Under the pieces are notes generated by a model that was not told the origin of the DNA, did no database searches, and worked only from the letters and a program-made list of their open reading frames with translations. Positions 20,476 through 28,963 of a stretch of 64,000 nucleotides of DNA are shown here, piece after piece; within the stretch, counting starts at the first letter, position 1; every line of letters starts with the position of its first letter. This DNA is from Caballeronia sp. SL2Y3 (lineage in GTDB: Bacteria; Pseudomonadota; Gammaproteobacteria; Burkholderiales; Burkholderiaceae). A program made the position numbers and the translations under genes. The DNA lies in assembly GCF_022879575.1 (NCBI RefSeq), contig NZ_CP084260.1, positions 1,240,001-1,304,000 on the forward strand. Reading direction: 5' to 3'.

Positions 20476-20512
20476 AACAAAACAAAAGCCCGGCGGATCG
20501 CTCCACCGGGCC
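20476..20512 (-). terminator. Rho-independent terminator after phoH
   Basis: On the minus strand the hairpin GCCCGG..GGA / TCC..CCGGGC (20488-20511, one mismatch, four-base loop) is followed by TTTTGTTTTGTTT. It lies 25 bases past the phoH stop. Confidence 0.8.
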
Positions 20513-20535
20513 GTTTCATCGAACCGCGCGTGGCG

Positions 20536-22419
20536 TTACAGAATGTCCGAAGCGTAATCCGCGAGCCGCGAACGCTCGCCGCGCGCCAGCGTCACATGGC
20601 CGCTGTGCGTCCAGCCCTTGAAGCGGTCGACGACGTAAGTCAGCCCCGAACTCCCCTCGGTCAGATACGGCGTGTCGATCTGCGCGATATTGCCGAGGCA
20701 CACGATCTTCGTACCCGGACCGGCGCGCGTGACGAGCGTTTTCATCTGCTTGGGCGTCAGGTTCTGCGCTTCGTCGATGATGACGTATTTATCGACGAAC
20801 GTCCGCCCGCGCATGAAGTTCATGCTCTTCACCTTCAGCCGCGAGCGGATCAATTCCTGCGTGGCTGCGCGGCCCCATTCGCCGGCGGCGTCGTCGGTTT
20901 TCTGGAGGACTTCGAGGTTGTCGTCGAAGGCGCCCATCCACGGCTGCATCTTCTCTTCCTCGGTACCCGGCAGAAAGCCGATGTCCTCGCCGACCGGCAC
21001 CGTCGCGCGCGTCACGATGATCTCGTTGTAGCGCTTGTCGTCGAGCACTTGCGCGAGGCCGGCTGCGAGCGCCATCAGCGTCTTGCCGGTGCCCGCCTGA
21101 CCGAGCAGCGTGACGAAATCGACTTCCGGATTCATCAATAGATTCAGCGCGAAGTTCTGCTCGCGATTGCGCGCCGTGATGCCCCACACATTGTTCTTGT
21201 GATGCCCGTAGTCGCGCAGCGTCTGCAAGAGCGCCGTCTTGCCGTTCAGTTCGCGCACGACCGCGTGGAACGACGGCTCGCCGTTCTGCGGCTCGAGATA
21301 GACGAACTCGTTGACGAGCATGGACGGGCAGAGCGGCCCGGTCACGCGGTAATACGTGGTGCCGGTCTTGGTGTCCTGCCAGCTTTCCATGCCCTTCGCG
21401 TGCTTCGTCCAGAAATCCTGAGGCAGCGCGCGCACGCCGGAATAGAGCAGGTCCTTGTCTTCCAGCACCTGATCGTTGAAGTAGTCCTCGGCGGGCAGCC
21501 CGAGCGCATGCGCCTTGATGCGCATGTTGATGTCTTTCGACACCAGCACGACCTGCCGGTCCGGCCGCTCCTTCTGCAGCGCGCGCACGACGCCGAGAAT
21601 CTGGTTGTCCGCCTTGCCGACGGGCAAGCCTTCGACCGGCTCGATGTCGGTCAGCGTCGTCTGGAAGTAGAGGCGGCCGAGCGCGTCGCGGTTGCCCTGC
21701 GCGGCCAGCGGAATGCCCTCCGACATCTGGCCCGCGTGCGCGACGAGCGCGTCGAGCGTGCGGCTCACCTGACGCGCATTGCGCGCCACTTCCGACATGC
21801 CCTTCTTGTGATTGTCGAGCTCTTCCAACGTCATCATCGGCAGATAGACGTCGTGTTCCTCGAAGCGGAAAAGCGAACTCGGGTCGTGCATCAGCACGTT
21901 GGTGTCGAGCACGAAGAGCTTGTGCAGTTCCTCCTCGACCGCGCCGCGCTGGCGGCGCTTGTTCTGCGTGCGCGCGTCCTTGACGGGCGCGGCGCTCGGA
22001 GCCGGCGTCGCGGCGGGCGCGTCCGCGCGCGCCTCGCGCTTGACGGGACGGGCTTCCTCGCTCGTCTCTTCGTCTTTCTGGCGCGCAGCGGGCACGGGTT
22101 GCAACAGCGCGGCAGTCTGCTTCGTGCGACGGCCGCGCGGGGCGGACGCAACGGGCGCAACCGGCGCAGCAGCGGCGGGTGTCTCGGTCGATGCGTCTTG
22201 CGGCGCCTGCGCGAGCACGTCACTGGCGATGGAGCGCAGCGTGGTGGCCGCATTCGCAGCGGCGGGACGCTCGGCGGCAACGGTCTCGACCGAGCCGATG
22301 GCGTCGTCGTCGCTCGCCGCAGCCGCTTTTTTCGGCTGCTTCGAAGGCCGGGCTTTGGCCTTGTACTCTTCGGCCGGAAGGAGATGGCCGAGCTTGGCCG
22401 GGGCGGTAGGCAAAGGCAT
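20536..22419 (-). CDS. phoH: PhoH family PIN-ATPase
   Basis: A 627-residue protein with a PIN nuclease domain (FVLDTNVLMHDPSSLFRF...LEELDNHKKG) followed by a PhoH P-loop ATPase domain (Walker A GQAGTGKTLMA, Walker B VIIDEAQNLTP). This domain order is the PhoH2/YlaK type, for which RNA unwinding and cleavage have been shown in mycobacteria. The first roughly 170 residues are a low-complexity Ala/Lys/Arg-rich extension with no fold visible. The ATG at 22419, preceded by GAGGGA, was chosen over upstream in-frame codons. Own terminator; probably monocistronic. Confidence 0.9.
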   Translation of the reverse strand: MPLPTAPAKLGHLLPAEEYKAKARPSKQPKKAAAASDDDAIGSVETVAAERPAAANAATTLRSIASDVLAQAPQDASTETPAAAAPVAPVASAPRGRRTKQTAALLQPVPAARQKDEETSEEARPVKREARADAPAATPAPSAAPVKDARTQNKRRQRGAVEEELHKLFVLDTNVLMHDPSSLFRFEEHDVYLPMMTLEELDNHKKGMSEVARNARQVSRTLDALVAHAGQMSEGIPLAAQGNRDALGRLYFQTTLTDIEPVEGLPVGKADNQILGVVRALQKERPDRQVVLVSKDINMRIKAHALGLPAEDYFNDQVLEDKDLLYSGVRALPQDFWTKHAKGMESWQDTKTGTTYYRVTGPLCPSMLVNEFVYLEPQNGEPSFHAVVRELNGKTALLQTLRDYGHHKNNVWGITARNREQNFALNLLMNPEVDFVTLLGQAGTGKTLMALAAGLAQVLDDKRYNEIIVTRATVPVGEDIGFLPGTEEEKMQPWMGAFDDNLEVLQKTDDAAGEWGRAATQELIRSRLKVKSMNFMRGRTFVDKYVIIDEAQNLTPKQMKTLVTRAGPGTKIVCLGNIAQIDTPYLTEGSSGLTYVVDRFKGWTHSGHVTLARGERSRLADYASDIL

Positions 22420-22800
22420 GGTGTTCCCTCGAAAGGAATCGGGTCGTGTATCGTGCGCCGCCTGTCGCATCCTGCTCGTCCGCCCGTAAGCTACGTGTGC
22501 CGCAGTTTGCGCCCGGTGGCGCGCTTCGTTGTCGAAAACGCCGGTTCGCCTAGGTTTCGATCTGCTCCTTGAGGTTGCGTCGCGCCCACGACAAAAGCGA
22601 GGAAGCGCGCGACACCAATAAAAAAGCCGCCGTTCCGGCTACCGGAACCAGCGGCTGACTTCTCTTTCAGAGCGCCTGCGCCGTGCCCGTTCCACATAGC
22701 CCGGGTCCATGCCGACCGCGCCAGACGGCATACGGCGGCTCGCGCAAAGGCTTGAGGAATGGGGTGGACAGGCGCTCATTGCGAATCAATATAGCGTGCC
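22420..22800. other. Intergenic region between phoH and bcp
   Basis: No convincing gene. It contains the minus-strand terminator at 22618-22656 and, between that and phoH, the presumed phoH promoter. No -35/-10 pair could be picked with confidence. Confidence 0.6.
22618..22656 (-). terminator. Rho-independent terminator after bcp and the arn cluster
   Basis: On the minus strand AGCCGC.GGTTCCGG-type arms (22625-22638 with 22642-22656, one bulge, three-base loop) are followed by TTTTTTATTG. It lies about 145 bases beyond the bcp stop, so it ends the leftward bcp/arn transcript before the phoH promoter region. Confidence 0.82.
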
Positions 22801-23262
22801 TCAAATGGCTTGTACAGCCTCGACGATGGCCTCTACGTGCCCTGGCACCTTGATGCCGCGAAACTCGCGCCGCAGCACGCCGTCAGCGTCGAGCAGAAAC
22901 GTCGAACGCTCGATGCCGCGCACTTCCTTGCCGTACATCTTCTTCATCCTAATGACGTCGAACAGCGAGCAAATGGCTTCATCGGCGTCGGAGACGAGCG
23001 TGTAGGGCAGTTCCAGCTTGGCCTTGAAGTTGTCGTGCGACTTCACGCTGTCACGCGAGATGCCGACAATCTCCGCGCCCGCCGCCTTGAACTGGTCGTA
23101 GTGGTCGCGAAATTGCAGACTCTCCGTGGTGCAGCCCGGCGTGTTGTCCTTCGGATAAAAGAAGAGCACGACTTTCTGGCCGCGCAGGCTGGAAAGCGTG
23201 AACTCGCCGCCCGTGGCGGGCGCGGTGAAGTCGGGAACGGGCTGGTCGACTGCGACTGGCAC
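22801..23262 (-). CDS. bcp: Thioredoxin-dependent peroxiredoxin (Bcp/PrxQ)
   Basis: Reduces hydrogen and organic peroxides. The 153-residue protein contains FYPKDNTPGCTTESLQFRD, where the Cys after TPG is the peroxidatic residue and the PrxQ resolving position five residues later is Leu-Gln instead of Cys, so a one-cysteine or alternative mechanism is possible. I chose the GTG at 23262, which has AGGAG eight bases upstream and matches relatives; the frame continues upstream into non-conserved sequence. It is the last gene of the leftward run after arnD, 59 bases away. Confidence 0.9.
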   Translation of the reverse strand: MPVAVDQPVPDFTAPATGGEFTLSSLRGQKVVLFFYPKDNTPGCTTESLQFRDHYDQFKAAGAEIVGISRDSVKSHDNFKAKLELPYTLVSDADEAICSLFDVIRMKKMYGKEVRGIERSTFLLDADGVLRREFRGIKVPGHVEAIVEAVQAI

Positions 23263-23321
23263 GAAGGTTTCTCCTGTTGTTGTCTTGTGTTCGCTGTGTA
23301 TCGCCGATGCAAAACGGCGTC

Positions 23322-24218
23322 TCAGCCCGGCTGCACGATCAGCTCGCCCGCGCGGCCCGGGATCTCGCCCCACGTCACGGGATAAGACGGCAAGCTCGCG
23401 CGGTCGAGCGTCGCATGATAGTCGCCCATCGTGGCGAAGCTGTGTCCCTGCGCGCGCCAGCCCGCGAGCAGCTGCTCGAATACCGGCGCGAGCTTCTGGC
23501 CTTCGAGCTCGGCATGCAGCGTGAACACCTGATCGTGCGGGTTATTCGCCGTATGACGCAAGACGTGCGCCGCGACGTTGCTCTCGTCGACGCCGTTCAC
23601 GCCGAGCACTTCGTCGAGCGTGGGCAGGGTGGTCGGCATCTGAATGTGCGCGAGCGTGCGGCCGTCGAGCACCGGAATGTACGGCGTGTGTCCGCGTCCG
23701 TCGGAGGCATAGCGCATGCCCCAGGCGTCGATCTGCTCGAACGCATAGCCGTTCATCTGCCAGCCCGCCGCGCCGTGCGTGACGGGCGGCGCGCCGAAGA
23801 TCTCGACGAAGCGCGCGTGACTTTGCTGCATCTGCGCGACGGTCCACGCGCGGTCGCGCGAACGCACGTTGTCCTGCCAGTAGACGTGATCCCACGTATG
23901 GATGCCGCATTCGAAGCCGGCTTCGTGGATCGCGCGCATCTCCGACACCGCGCGCCGGCCGATATCCGGCCCCGGCAGCAGCACGCCGTACATCAGCGTT
24001 TTGATGCCGTAGTGTTCGACCACCGACGTGCGCGACACCTTTTGCAGAAAGCCGGGCCGGAACACGCGGCGCAGCGCCCAGCCGGTGTGATCCGGGCCGA
24101 GGCTGAAAAGGAACGTCGCGCGGGCGTTGTACTTGTCGAGCAGGCGCCCGAGGTTCGGCACGCCTTCACGCGTGCCGCGCAGCGTATCGACGTCGATTTT
24201 GAGGACGATGCGGGCCAC
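23322..24218 (-). CDS. arnD: 4-deoxy-4-formamido-L-arabinose-phosphoundecaprenol deformylase
   Basis: A 298-residue polysaccharide-deacetylase (NodB-like) enzyme that removes the formyl group from undecaprenyl-phosphate-L-Ara4FN on the inner membrane. The metal site is visible as KIDVDT near residue 8 and HTWDHVYW near 107. Conserved ArnD segments include THGAAGWQMN, SDGRGHTPYIP and FTLHAELEG. It lies nine bases after the arnA dehydrogenase gene. The product becomes the sugar donor used by ArnT. Confidence 0.93.
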   Translation of the reverse strand: MARIVLKIDVDTLRGTREGVPNLGRLLDKYNARATFLFSLGPDHTGWALRRVFRPGFLQKVSRTSVVEHYGIKTLMYGVLLPGPDIGRRAVSEMRAIHEAGFECGIHTWDHVYWQDNVRSRDRAWTVAQMQQSHARFVEIFGAPPVTHGAAGWQMNGYAFEQIDAWGMRYASDGRGHTPYIPVLDGRTLAHIQMPTTLPTLDEVLGVNGVDESNVAAHVLRHTANNPHDQVFTLHAELEGQKLAPVFEQLLAGWRAQGHSFATMGDYHATLDRASLPSYPVTWGEIPGRAGELIVQPG

Positions 24219-24227
24219 GCTGCGGTC

Positions 24228-25274
24228 TTACGCCTGTTCGACGAGCTTGCGGGCTTCGCCCACGTGTCCGCGATACGCCTCGAAGATCTTGCGAAGCGCG
24301 TCGTCCATCGTGGCTTGCGGCGCCCAGCCGAGCTCCTGCATCGTGTTGTCGATCTTCGGCACGCGGTTCTGCACGTCCTGATAGCCGGTGCCGTAGTACG
24401 CGCCCGACGACGTCTCGACCAGTTGCACGTGCTTGGCCGTATCCGCGTATTCGGCGAACTCGCCCGCGAGCGCGAGCATCTTGTTCGCCAGTTCGCGCAC
24501 CGAGAAGTTGTTCTTCGGATTGCCGATGTTATAGATCTTGCCCGTTGCCACGCCGTCCTTGTTCTCGATGATCTTCATCAGCGCGCCGATGCCGTCGTCG
24601 ATATCCGTGAACGCGCGCTTCTGCGCGCCGCCATCCACGAGGCTGATGTTCTCGCCGCGCACGATATGGCCGAGGAACTGCGTCACCACGCGCGACGAAC
24701 CTTCCTTCGGCGTGTAGATGGAGTCGAGGCCCGGGCCGATCCAGTTGAACGGGCGGAAGAGGGTGAAGTTGAGCCCTTCCATGCCGTAGCCCCAGATCAC
24801 GCGGTCCATCAGCTGCTTCGAGCACGCGTAGATCCAGCGCGGCTTGTTGATGGGACCGTACGAGAGCACGGAATTTTCCGGGTCGAACTGCTCGTCCGTG
24901 CACATGCCGTACACCTCGGACGTCGACGGAAACACGAGATGCTTGCCGTACTTCACGGCCGAACGCACGATCGGCAGATTCGCCTCGAAGTCCAGTTCGA
25001 ACACCCGCAGCGGCTGCTTCACGTAAGTCGCGGGCGTGGCGATGGCAACCAGCGGCAGGATCACGTCGCACTTCTTCACGTGATACTCGACCCACTCCTT
25101 GTTGATGGTGATGTCGCCTTCGAAGAAATGCATCCGCTCGTGATTCGCGAGGTCGCCCAGACGATCGGTTTGCATGTCCATCCCGAAGACTTCCCAGTCG
25201 GTGGTTTCGAGGATGCGCTTGGACAGGTGATGGCCGATGAAGCCGTTGACGCCCAGGATGAGAACTTTTTTCAT
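24228..25274 (-). CDS. arnA_DH: UDP-glucuronate decarboxylase (ArnA C-terminal domain as a separate protein)
   Basis: Oxidises and decarboxylates UDP-glucuronic acid to UDP-4-keto-pentose. The 348-residue extended SDR has GVNGFIGHHL (Rossmann), PSTSEVYG and YACSKQLMDRVIW (catalytic Tyr/Lys). In E. coli this is the C-terminal half of bifunctional ArnA; here it is a free-standing gene. Its start overlaps the stop of the formyltransferase gene by four bases (ATGA), so the two halves are probably made in equal amounts. Confidence 0.93.
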   Translation of the reverse strand: MKKVLILGVNGFIGHHLSKRILETTDWEVFGMDMQTDRLGDLANHERMHFFEGDITINKEWVEYHVKKCDVILPLVAIATPATYVKQPLRVFELDFEANLPIVRSAVKYGKHLVFPSTSEVYGMCTDEQFDPENSVLSYGPINKPRWIYACSKQLMDRVIWGYGMEGLNFTLFRPFNWIGPGLDSIYTPKEGSSRVVTQFLGHIVRGENISLVDGGAQKRAFTDIDDGIGALMKIIENKDGVATGKIYNIGNPKNNFSVRELANKMLALAGEFAEYADTAKHVQLVETSSGAYYGTGYQDVQNRVPKIDNTMQELGWAPQATMDDALRKIFEAYRGHVGEARKLVEQA

Positions 25275-26257
25275 GAATGACGAGAGGATTGAATGAGTCG
25301 GCCGAATTCGGCGGAATCGACGGCGCGTTCTTCGCCCAAAGGTTGCGACGCGCTGTCGAGCAGCCGGTGACGCAGCTCGTACACGGCGATCACGCGGCCA
25401 TCGCCGCAGACGCCAAACAGCGCATTATCCGTCACCGTCAGGCCCGGCGGCAAACTGGCCATTGCCGCGAGCCGCGCGGCCGCTAAGCCGGGCGCGCCGG
25501 TCGGGGGCACGAGCCGCGCGCGCGCGACGATGAAGCGATGCTCGCCGATATCGGTGAAGGCGCCAGGATAAGGCGGCGCAACCGCGCGAATCAGGTTGTA
25601 GACGCGCTCTCCCGGCTGCGTCCAGTCGATGCGGCCGTCCTCCGGCTTGCGCCCGCCGTAGTAGCTGCCAGACGCCAGATCGTTCGGCAGATGCGGCGCT
25701 TCGCCGGCGAGCAGGGCGGGCAGCACGCGCCAGAGCGTCTGCTCGGCGGCGACCACGGTCTTGTCGAAGACCTGCGCGGCGGTGTCGTCCGGCAGGATCG
25801 GCACGGGCGTCTGGGCGAGGATCGCGCCGGCGTCGGGCTTTTCGGCCATTTCGTGCAGCGTCGCGCCGGTTTCGGTCTCGCCGTTGAGCACCGCCCAGTT
25901 CGTCGGCACGCGGCCGCGATACTTCGGCAAGAGCGAGCCGTGCATGTTGTACGCGCCGCGTTTTGCAAGCGCGAGCAGCGCGACGGGCAGCATGTGCCGG
26001 TAATAGAACGAGAAGATGAGATCGGGCGCGGCTTTCGCCACGGCTTCGTGCACGTCGGGCGCTTTGGGATCGGCCGGCGTGATGACTTCGATGCCGCGTG
26101 CCGCCGCGACCTGCGCGACGCTGCCGAACCAGATGTTTTCGCTCGCGCTGTCCTCGTGCGTGACGACGAGCGCGACATCCACGCCGCGCGCGAGCAGCAC
26201 TTGCAGACAACGCACGCCGACGTTGTGATACGCGAAGACGACGGCGCGCGGCTTCAT
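25271..26257 (-). CDS. arnA_FT: UDP-L-Ara4N formyltransferase (ArnA N-terminal domain as a separate protein)
   Basis: Transfers a formyl group from 10-formyl-tetrahydrofolate to UDP-L-Ara4N. The 328-residue protein has the formyltransferase core AYHNVGVRCLQVLL, FSFYYRHMLP and MHGSLLPKYRGRVPTNWAVLNGETETG, with catalytic Asn/His/Asp equivalents at NMHGSLLP and PDAGAIL. A C-terminal OB-like domain follows. ATGA overlaps at both ends tie it to arnC and arnA_DH. Confidence 0.92.
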   Translation of the reverse strand: MKPRAVVFAYHNVGVRCLQVLLARGVDVALVVTHEDSASENIWFGSVAQVAAARGIEVITPADPKAPDVHEAVAKAAPDLIFSFYYRHMLPVALLALAKRGAYNMHGSLLPKYRGRVPTNWAVLNGETETGATLHEMAEKPDAGAILAQTPVPILPDDTAAQVFDKTVVAAEQTLWRVLPALLAGEAPHLPNDLASGSYYGGRKPEDGRIDWTQPGERVYNLIRAVAPPYPGAFTDIGEHRFIVARARLVPPTGAPGLAAARLAAMASLPPGLTVTDNALFGVCGDGRVIAVYELRHRLLDSASQPLGEERAVDSAEFGRLIQSSRHS

Positions 26258-27297
26258 CGGCCCGGTTCCTCGCGGCCGATCACGGCGGCGGCGACCGGCT
26301 GCACGGGTTCCTGCATCGGCTTGCTCGCGATGGAAAGCCCGTCGCGTTGTTCAAGAATCGTCTGCACGAGATAACGCGGGCGCGCGCGTACCTGCTGATA
26401 GATGCGGCCGATGTATTCGCCGAGCAGCCCGAGCGCGAAGATGATGACGCCGAGCATGAAGAACGTGATGGCGAAGAGCGTGAACACACCCTGAACTTCC
26501 GCGCCGAACATGAAGCGGCGAATCAAGAGCAGCACGAAGAGGCCCGCGGAGCCGACCGACAGAATCACGCCGATGAACGACAGCCATTGCAGCGGCACCA
26601 CCGAAAAGCCGGTGACGAGGTCGAAGTTCAGGCGAATCAGGCTATAGAGCGAGTACTTCGATTCGCCCGCGAAGCGCTCCTCGTGCGCGACGTCCACTTC
26701 GATCGGATTCTGCGCGAACGTGTACGCGAGCGCCGGAATGAACGTGTTGATCTCGCCGCAGCGGTTGATCGTGTCGATGATGTGCCGGCTGTACGCGCGC
26801 AGCATGCAGCCCTGGTCGGTCATGCGAATCTTCGTGATGCGCTCGCGCAGGCGGTTCATCGCGCGCGACGCCTTCTTGCGCCACAGGCTGTCCTGCCGCT
26901 GCTGGCGGATGGTGCCGACGTAGTCGTAGCCCTCGCGCATCTTCGCGACGAGCTTGCCGATTTCTTCCGGCGGATTCTGCAGATCGGCGTCGAGCGTCAC
27001 GACGATCTCGCCGCGCGACTGCTCGAAGCCCGCGAGAATCGCCATGTGCTGGCCGTAGTTGCCGTTGAGCAGAATGACGCGCGTCGTGTCGGGGCGCGCG
27101 TGAAACTGCTGCGCGAGGAGCGCGGCGGATTTGTCGCGGCTGCCGTCGTTGATGAAGATGACTTCATACGACGCGCCGAGCGCATCCAGTGCCGGATACA
27201 GACGATCGAACAGGGCGGCGAGGCCGTCCGCCTCGTTGTACACCGGAATGATGACCGAGACCTCGGGCGAACTCGCCGGAAAATCGGTATGACTCAT
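26254..27297 (-). CDS. arnC: Undecaprenyl-phosphate L-Ara4FN transferase
   Basis: A 347-residue GT2 glycosyltransferase that puts L-Ara4FN on undecaprenyl phosphate. The N-terminal domain has VSVIIPVYNEADGL, FINDGSRDKS and LDADLQNPPEEI (DxD-type site). Two C-terminal membrane helices follow (WLSFIGVILSVGSAGLFVLLL and FTLFAITFFMLGVIIFALGLL). I chose the ATG at 27297, with AAGGAA upstream; an in-frame ATG at 27330 overlaps the end of arnB and adds 11 polar residues. Confidence 0.93.
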   Translation of the reverse strand: MSHTDFPASSPEVSVIIPVYNEADGLAALFDRLYPALDALGASYEVIFINDGSRDKSAALLAQQFHARPDTTRVILLNGNYGQHMAILAGFEQSRGEIVVTLDADLQNPPEEIGKLVAKMREGYDYVGTIRQQRQDSLWRKKASRAMNRLRERITKIRMTDQGCMLRAYSRHIIDTINRCGEINTFIPALAYTFAQNPIEVDVAHEERFAGESKYSLYSLIRLNFDLVTGFSVVPLQWLSFIGVILSVGSAGLFVLLLIRRFMFGAEVQGVFTLFAITFFMLGVIIFALGLLGEYIGRIYQQVRARPRYLVQTILEQRDGLSIASKPMQEPVQPVAAAVIGREEPGR

Positions 27298-27313
27298 GTG
27301 GCTGTGCGTTTCC

Positions 27314-28471
27314 TTAACGATTGTGTCCATACTGCTCGCAGATTTCGTCGACGGACTTCACGACATGCGCGACATCGTCCGCGCTCATGCCCGGAAAGAG
27401 CGGCAAGGTCACGGTGCTCGCGCCGAAGCGCTCCGCATGCGGGAACATGCCTTCCTTGAACCCGCGCTCGCGGTAAAGCGTGAACAGATGCAGCGCCGGA
27501 TAATGCACGCCGCTGCCGACATTGCGCTCCTTCAGTTGCGACATGAACTCCGCTCGCGTGAGGCGCAGGTTTTCCAGCGGCAGCGCGATCTGAAACATGT
27601 GCCAGTTGCTGTCGGCGAAGTTCTTCACCGGCAGGCCGACGCCGAGCCGCGCCGCCGCGCCGCCTTCGAACGCGTCGAAGTAGAGACGCGCCAGTTCGCG
27701 GCGGCGTTCCGTGATCGACTCGATCCGGCGCAGCGAGCCCAGACCGACGCGCGCGGCGACATCCGTGAGATTGTATTTGCCGCCCAGCACGTCGCAGTCC
27801 ATGCCGTCGAAGCCCGTGCGCGTGATGCCTTGCAGCCGGTACTTGCGCGCGAGTTCCGCTTCGTCTTCGTTGTTCATCACGAGCGCGCCGCCTTCGATCG
27901 ACGTCACGTTCTTGTTCGCGTGAAAGCTGATCGACACCAGATCGCCGAACGAGCCGATGCGCTTGCCGCGCCAGCTGGCGCCGACCGCCTGCGCGGCGTC
28001 TTCGATCACGCGCAGCTTGTGGGCGCGCGCGATCTCGTAGAGCCGGTCCATGTCCACCGGCAGGCCCGCGAGATACACCGGCATCAGCGCTTTCGTGCGC
28101 GGCGTGATCGCGCGTTCCAGCAAGTTCAGGTCCATGTTGCGCGTGACCGGGTCGATATCGACGAAAACCGGCGTGGCGCCCACTTCCAGAATGACGTTCG
28201 CGGTTGAGACCCAGGTCATCGGCGTGGTGATGACTTCGTCGCCCGCGCCGACGCCCGCGATCCGCAGCGCAATTTCCATCGTGCAGGTGCCGGAATTGAA
28301 CGCGCGCACCGGACGGCCGCCGAAGTACGCGGACAGCTCCGCTTCGAACTGCTGATTCTGCGGGCCGGTGGTGATCCAGCCGGAGCGCAGCACGTCGACG
28401 ACGCCCTGAATGGTCTCTTCGTCGATCTCGGGCTTGACGAAGGGCAGGAACGGCCGCGAGGTCTGAGTCAT
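27314..28471 (-). CDS. arnB: UDP-L-Ara4O aminotransferase
   Basis: PLP-dependent aminotransferase that converts UDP-4-keto-pentose to UDP-L-Ara4N with glutamate as donor. The 385-residue DegT/DnrJ/EryC1-family protein shows GWITTGPQNQQFE, FNSGTCTMEIAL, EDAAQAVGA and the PLP-lysine segment SFHANKNVTSIEGG. The ATG at 28471 gives the standard ArnB N-terminus. It lies 35 bases downstream of the small SMR gene and 16 bases before the arnC start. Confidence 0.94.
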   Translation of the reverse strand: MTQTSRPFLPFVKPEIDEETIQGVVDVLRSGWITTGPQNQQFEAELSAYFGGRPVRAFNSGTCTMEIALRIAGVGAGDEVITTPMTWVSTANVILEVGATPVFVDIDPVTRNMDLNLLERAITPRTKALMPVYLAGLPVDMDRLYEIARAHKLRVIEDAAQAVGASWRGKRIGSFGDLVSISFHANKNVTSIEGGALVMNNEDEAELARKYRLQGITRTGFDGMDCDVLGGKYNLTDVAARVGLGSLRRIESITERRRELARLYFDAFEGGAAARLGVGLPVKNFADSNWHMFQIALPLENLRLTRAEFMSQLKERNVGSGVHYPALHLFTLYRERGFKEGMFPHAERFGASTVTLPLFPGMSADDVAHVVKSVDEICEQYGHNR

Positions 28472-28506
28472 GGAGTGTGTGCTTAAAGAGTGGAGAGAAT
28501 CCGGGG

Positions 28507-28878
28507 TCAGCCGCGCGCGAGCACGGCCACGCCGACGAGAATGATGCCGATGCCGACGAGCCGCTGCACCGACAGCACTTCGCCGAACAAATACCATGCC
28601 GCGAACGCGTTGACGACGTAGCCGAGCGAGAGCATCGGGTAGGCGACCGAAACGTCCACGCGCGACAGCCCGACGATCCACACGACCACGCTCACCACGT
28701 AGCACGCGAGGCCGCCGATGATAGGCCACTGCGTCGCGATCTTGAAACCGACCGGCAGAATGTTCGCCGGCGTCATGTCGAAATGGCCGACGGCGTTCAC
28801 GCCCGCCTTGAGCAGCAACTGGGCGCAAGCATTCAACAATACGCCGATGACGATGCAAGTGAAGGAAATCGGGTTCAT
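28507..28878 (-). CDS. SMR/EamA-type small membrane protein, ArnE-like
   Basis: A 123-residue protein with four membrane helices of the small multidrug resistance fold (VIGVLLNACAQLLLKAGV, IGGLACYVVSVVVWIVGL, SVAYPMLSLGYVVNAFAAWYLFG, and a C-terminal apolar helix). In enterobacteria ArnE and ArnF together flip undecaprenyl-phosphate-L-Ara4N across the inner membrane. Here only one such gene lies in the cluster, so it may work as a homodimer or with a partner elsewhere. Start at ATG 28878. Confidence 0.85.
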   Translation of the reverse strand: MNPISFTCIVIGVLLNACAQLLLKAGVNAVGHFDMTPANILPVGFKIATQWPIIGGLACYVVSVVVWIVGLSRVDVSVAYPMLSLGYVVNAFAAWYLFGEVLSVQRLVGIGIILVGVAVLARG

Positions 28879-28963
28879 CGATGAAGAATAAGGATACTCG
28901 GTTCGCCGCCGGATGCCGAACGCTCGTGCGCCGGCGGCACTTTGGCGGGGCGGCGCCGCGCCA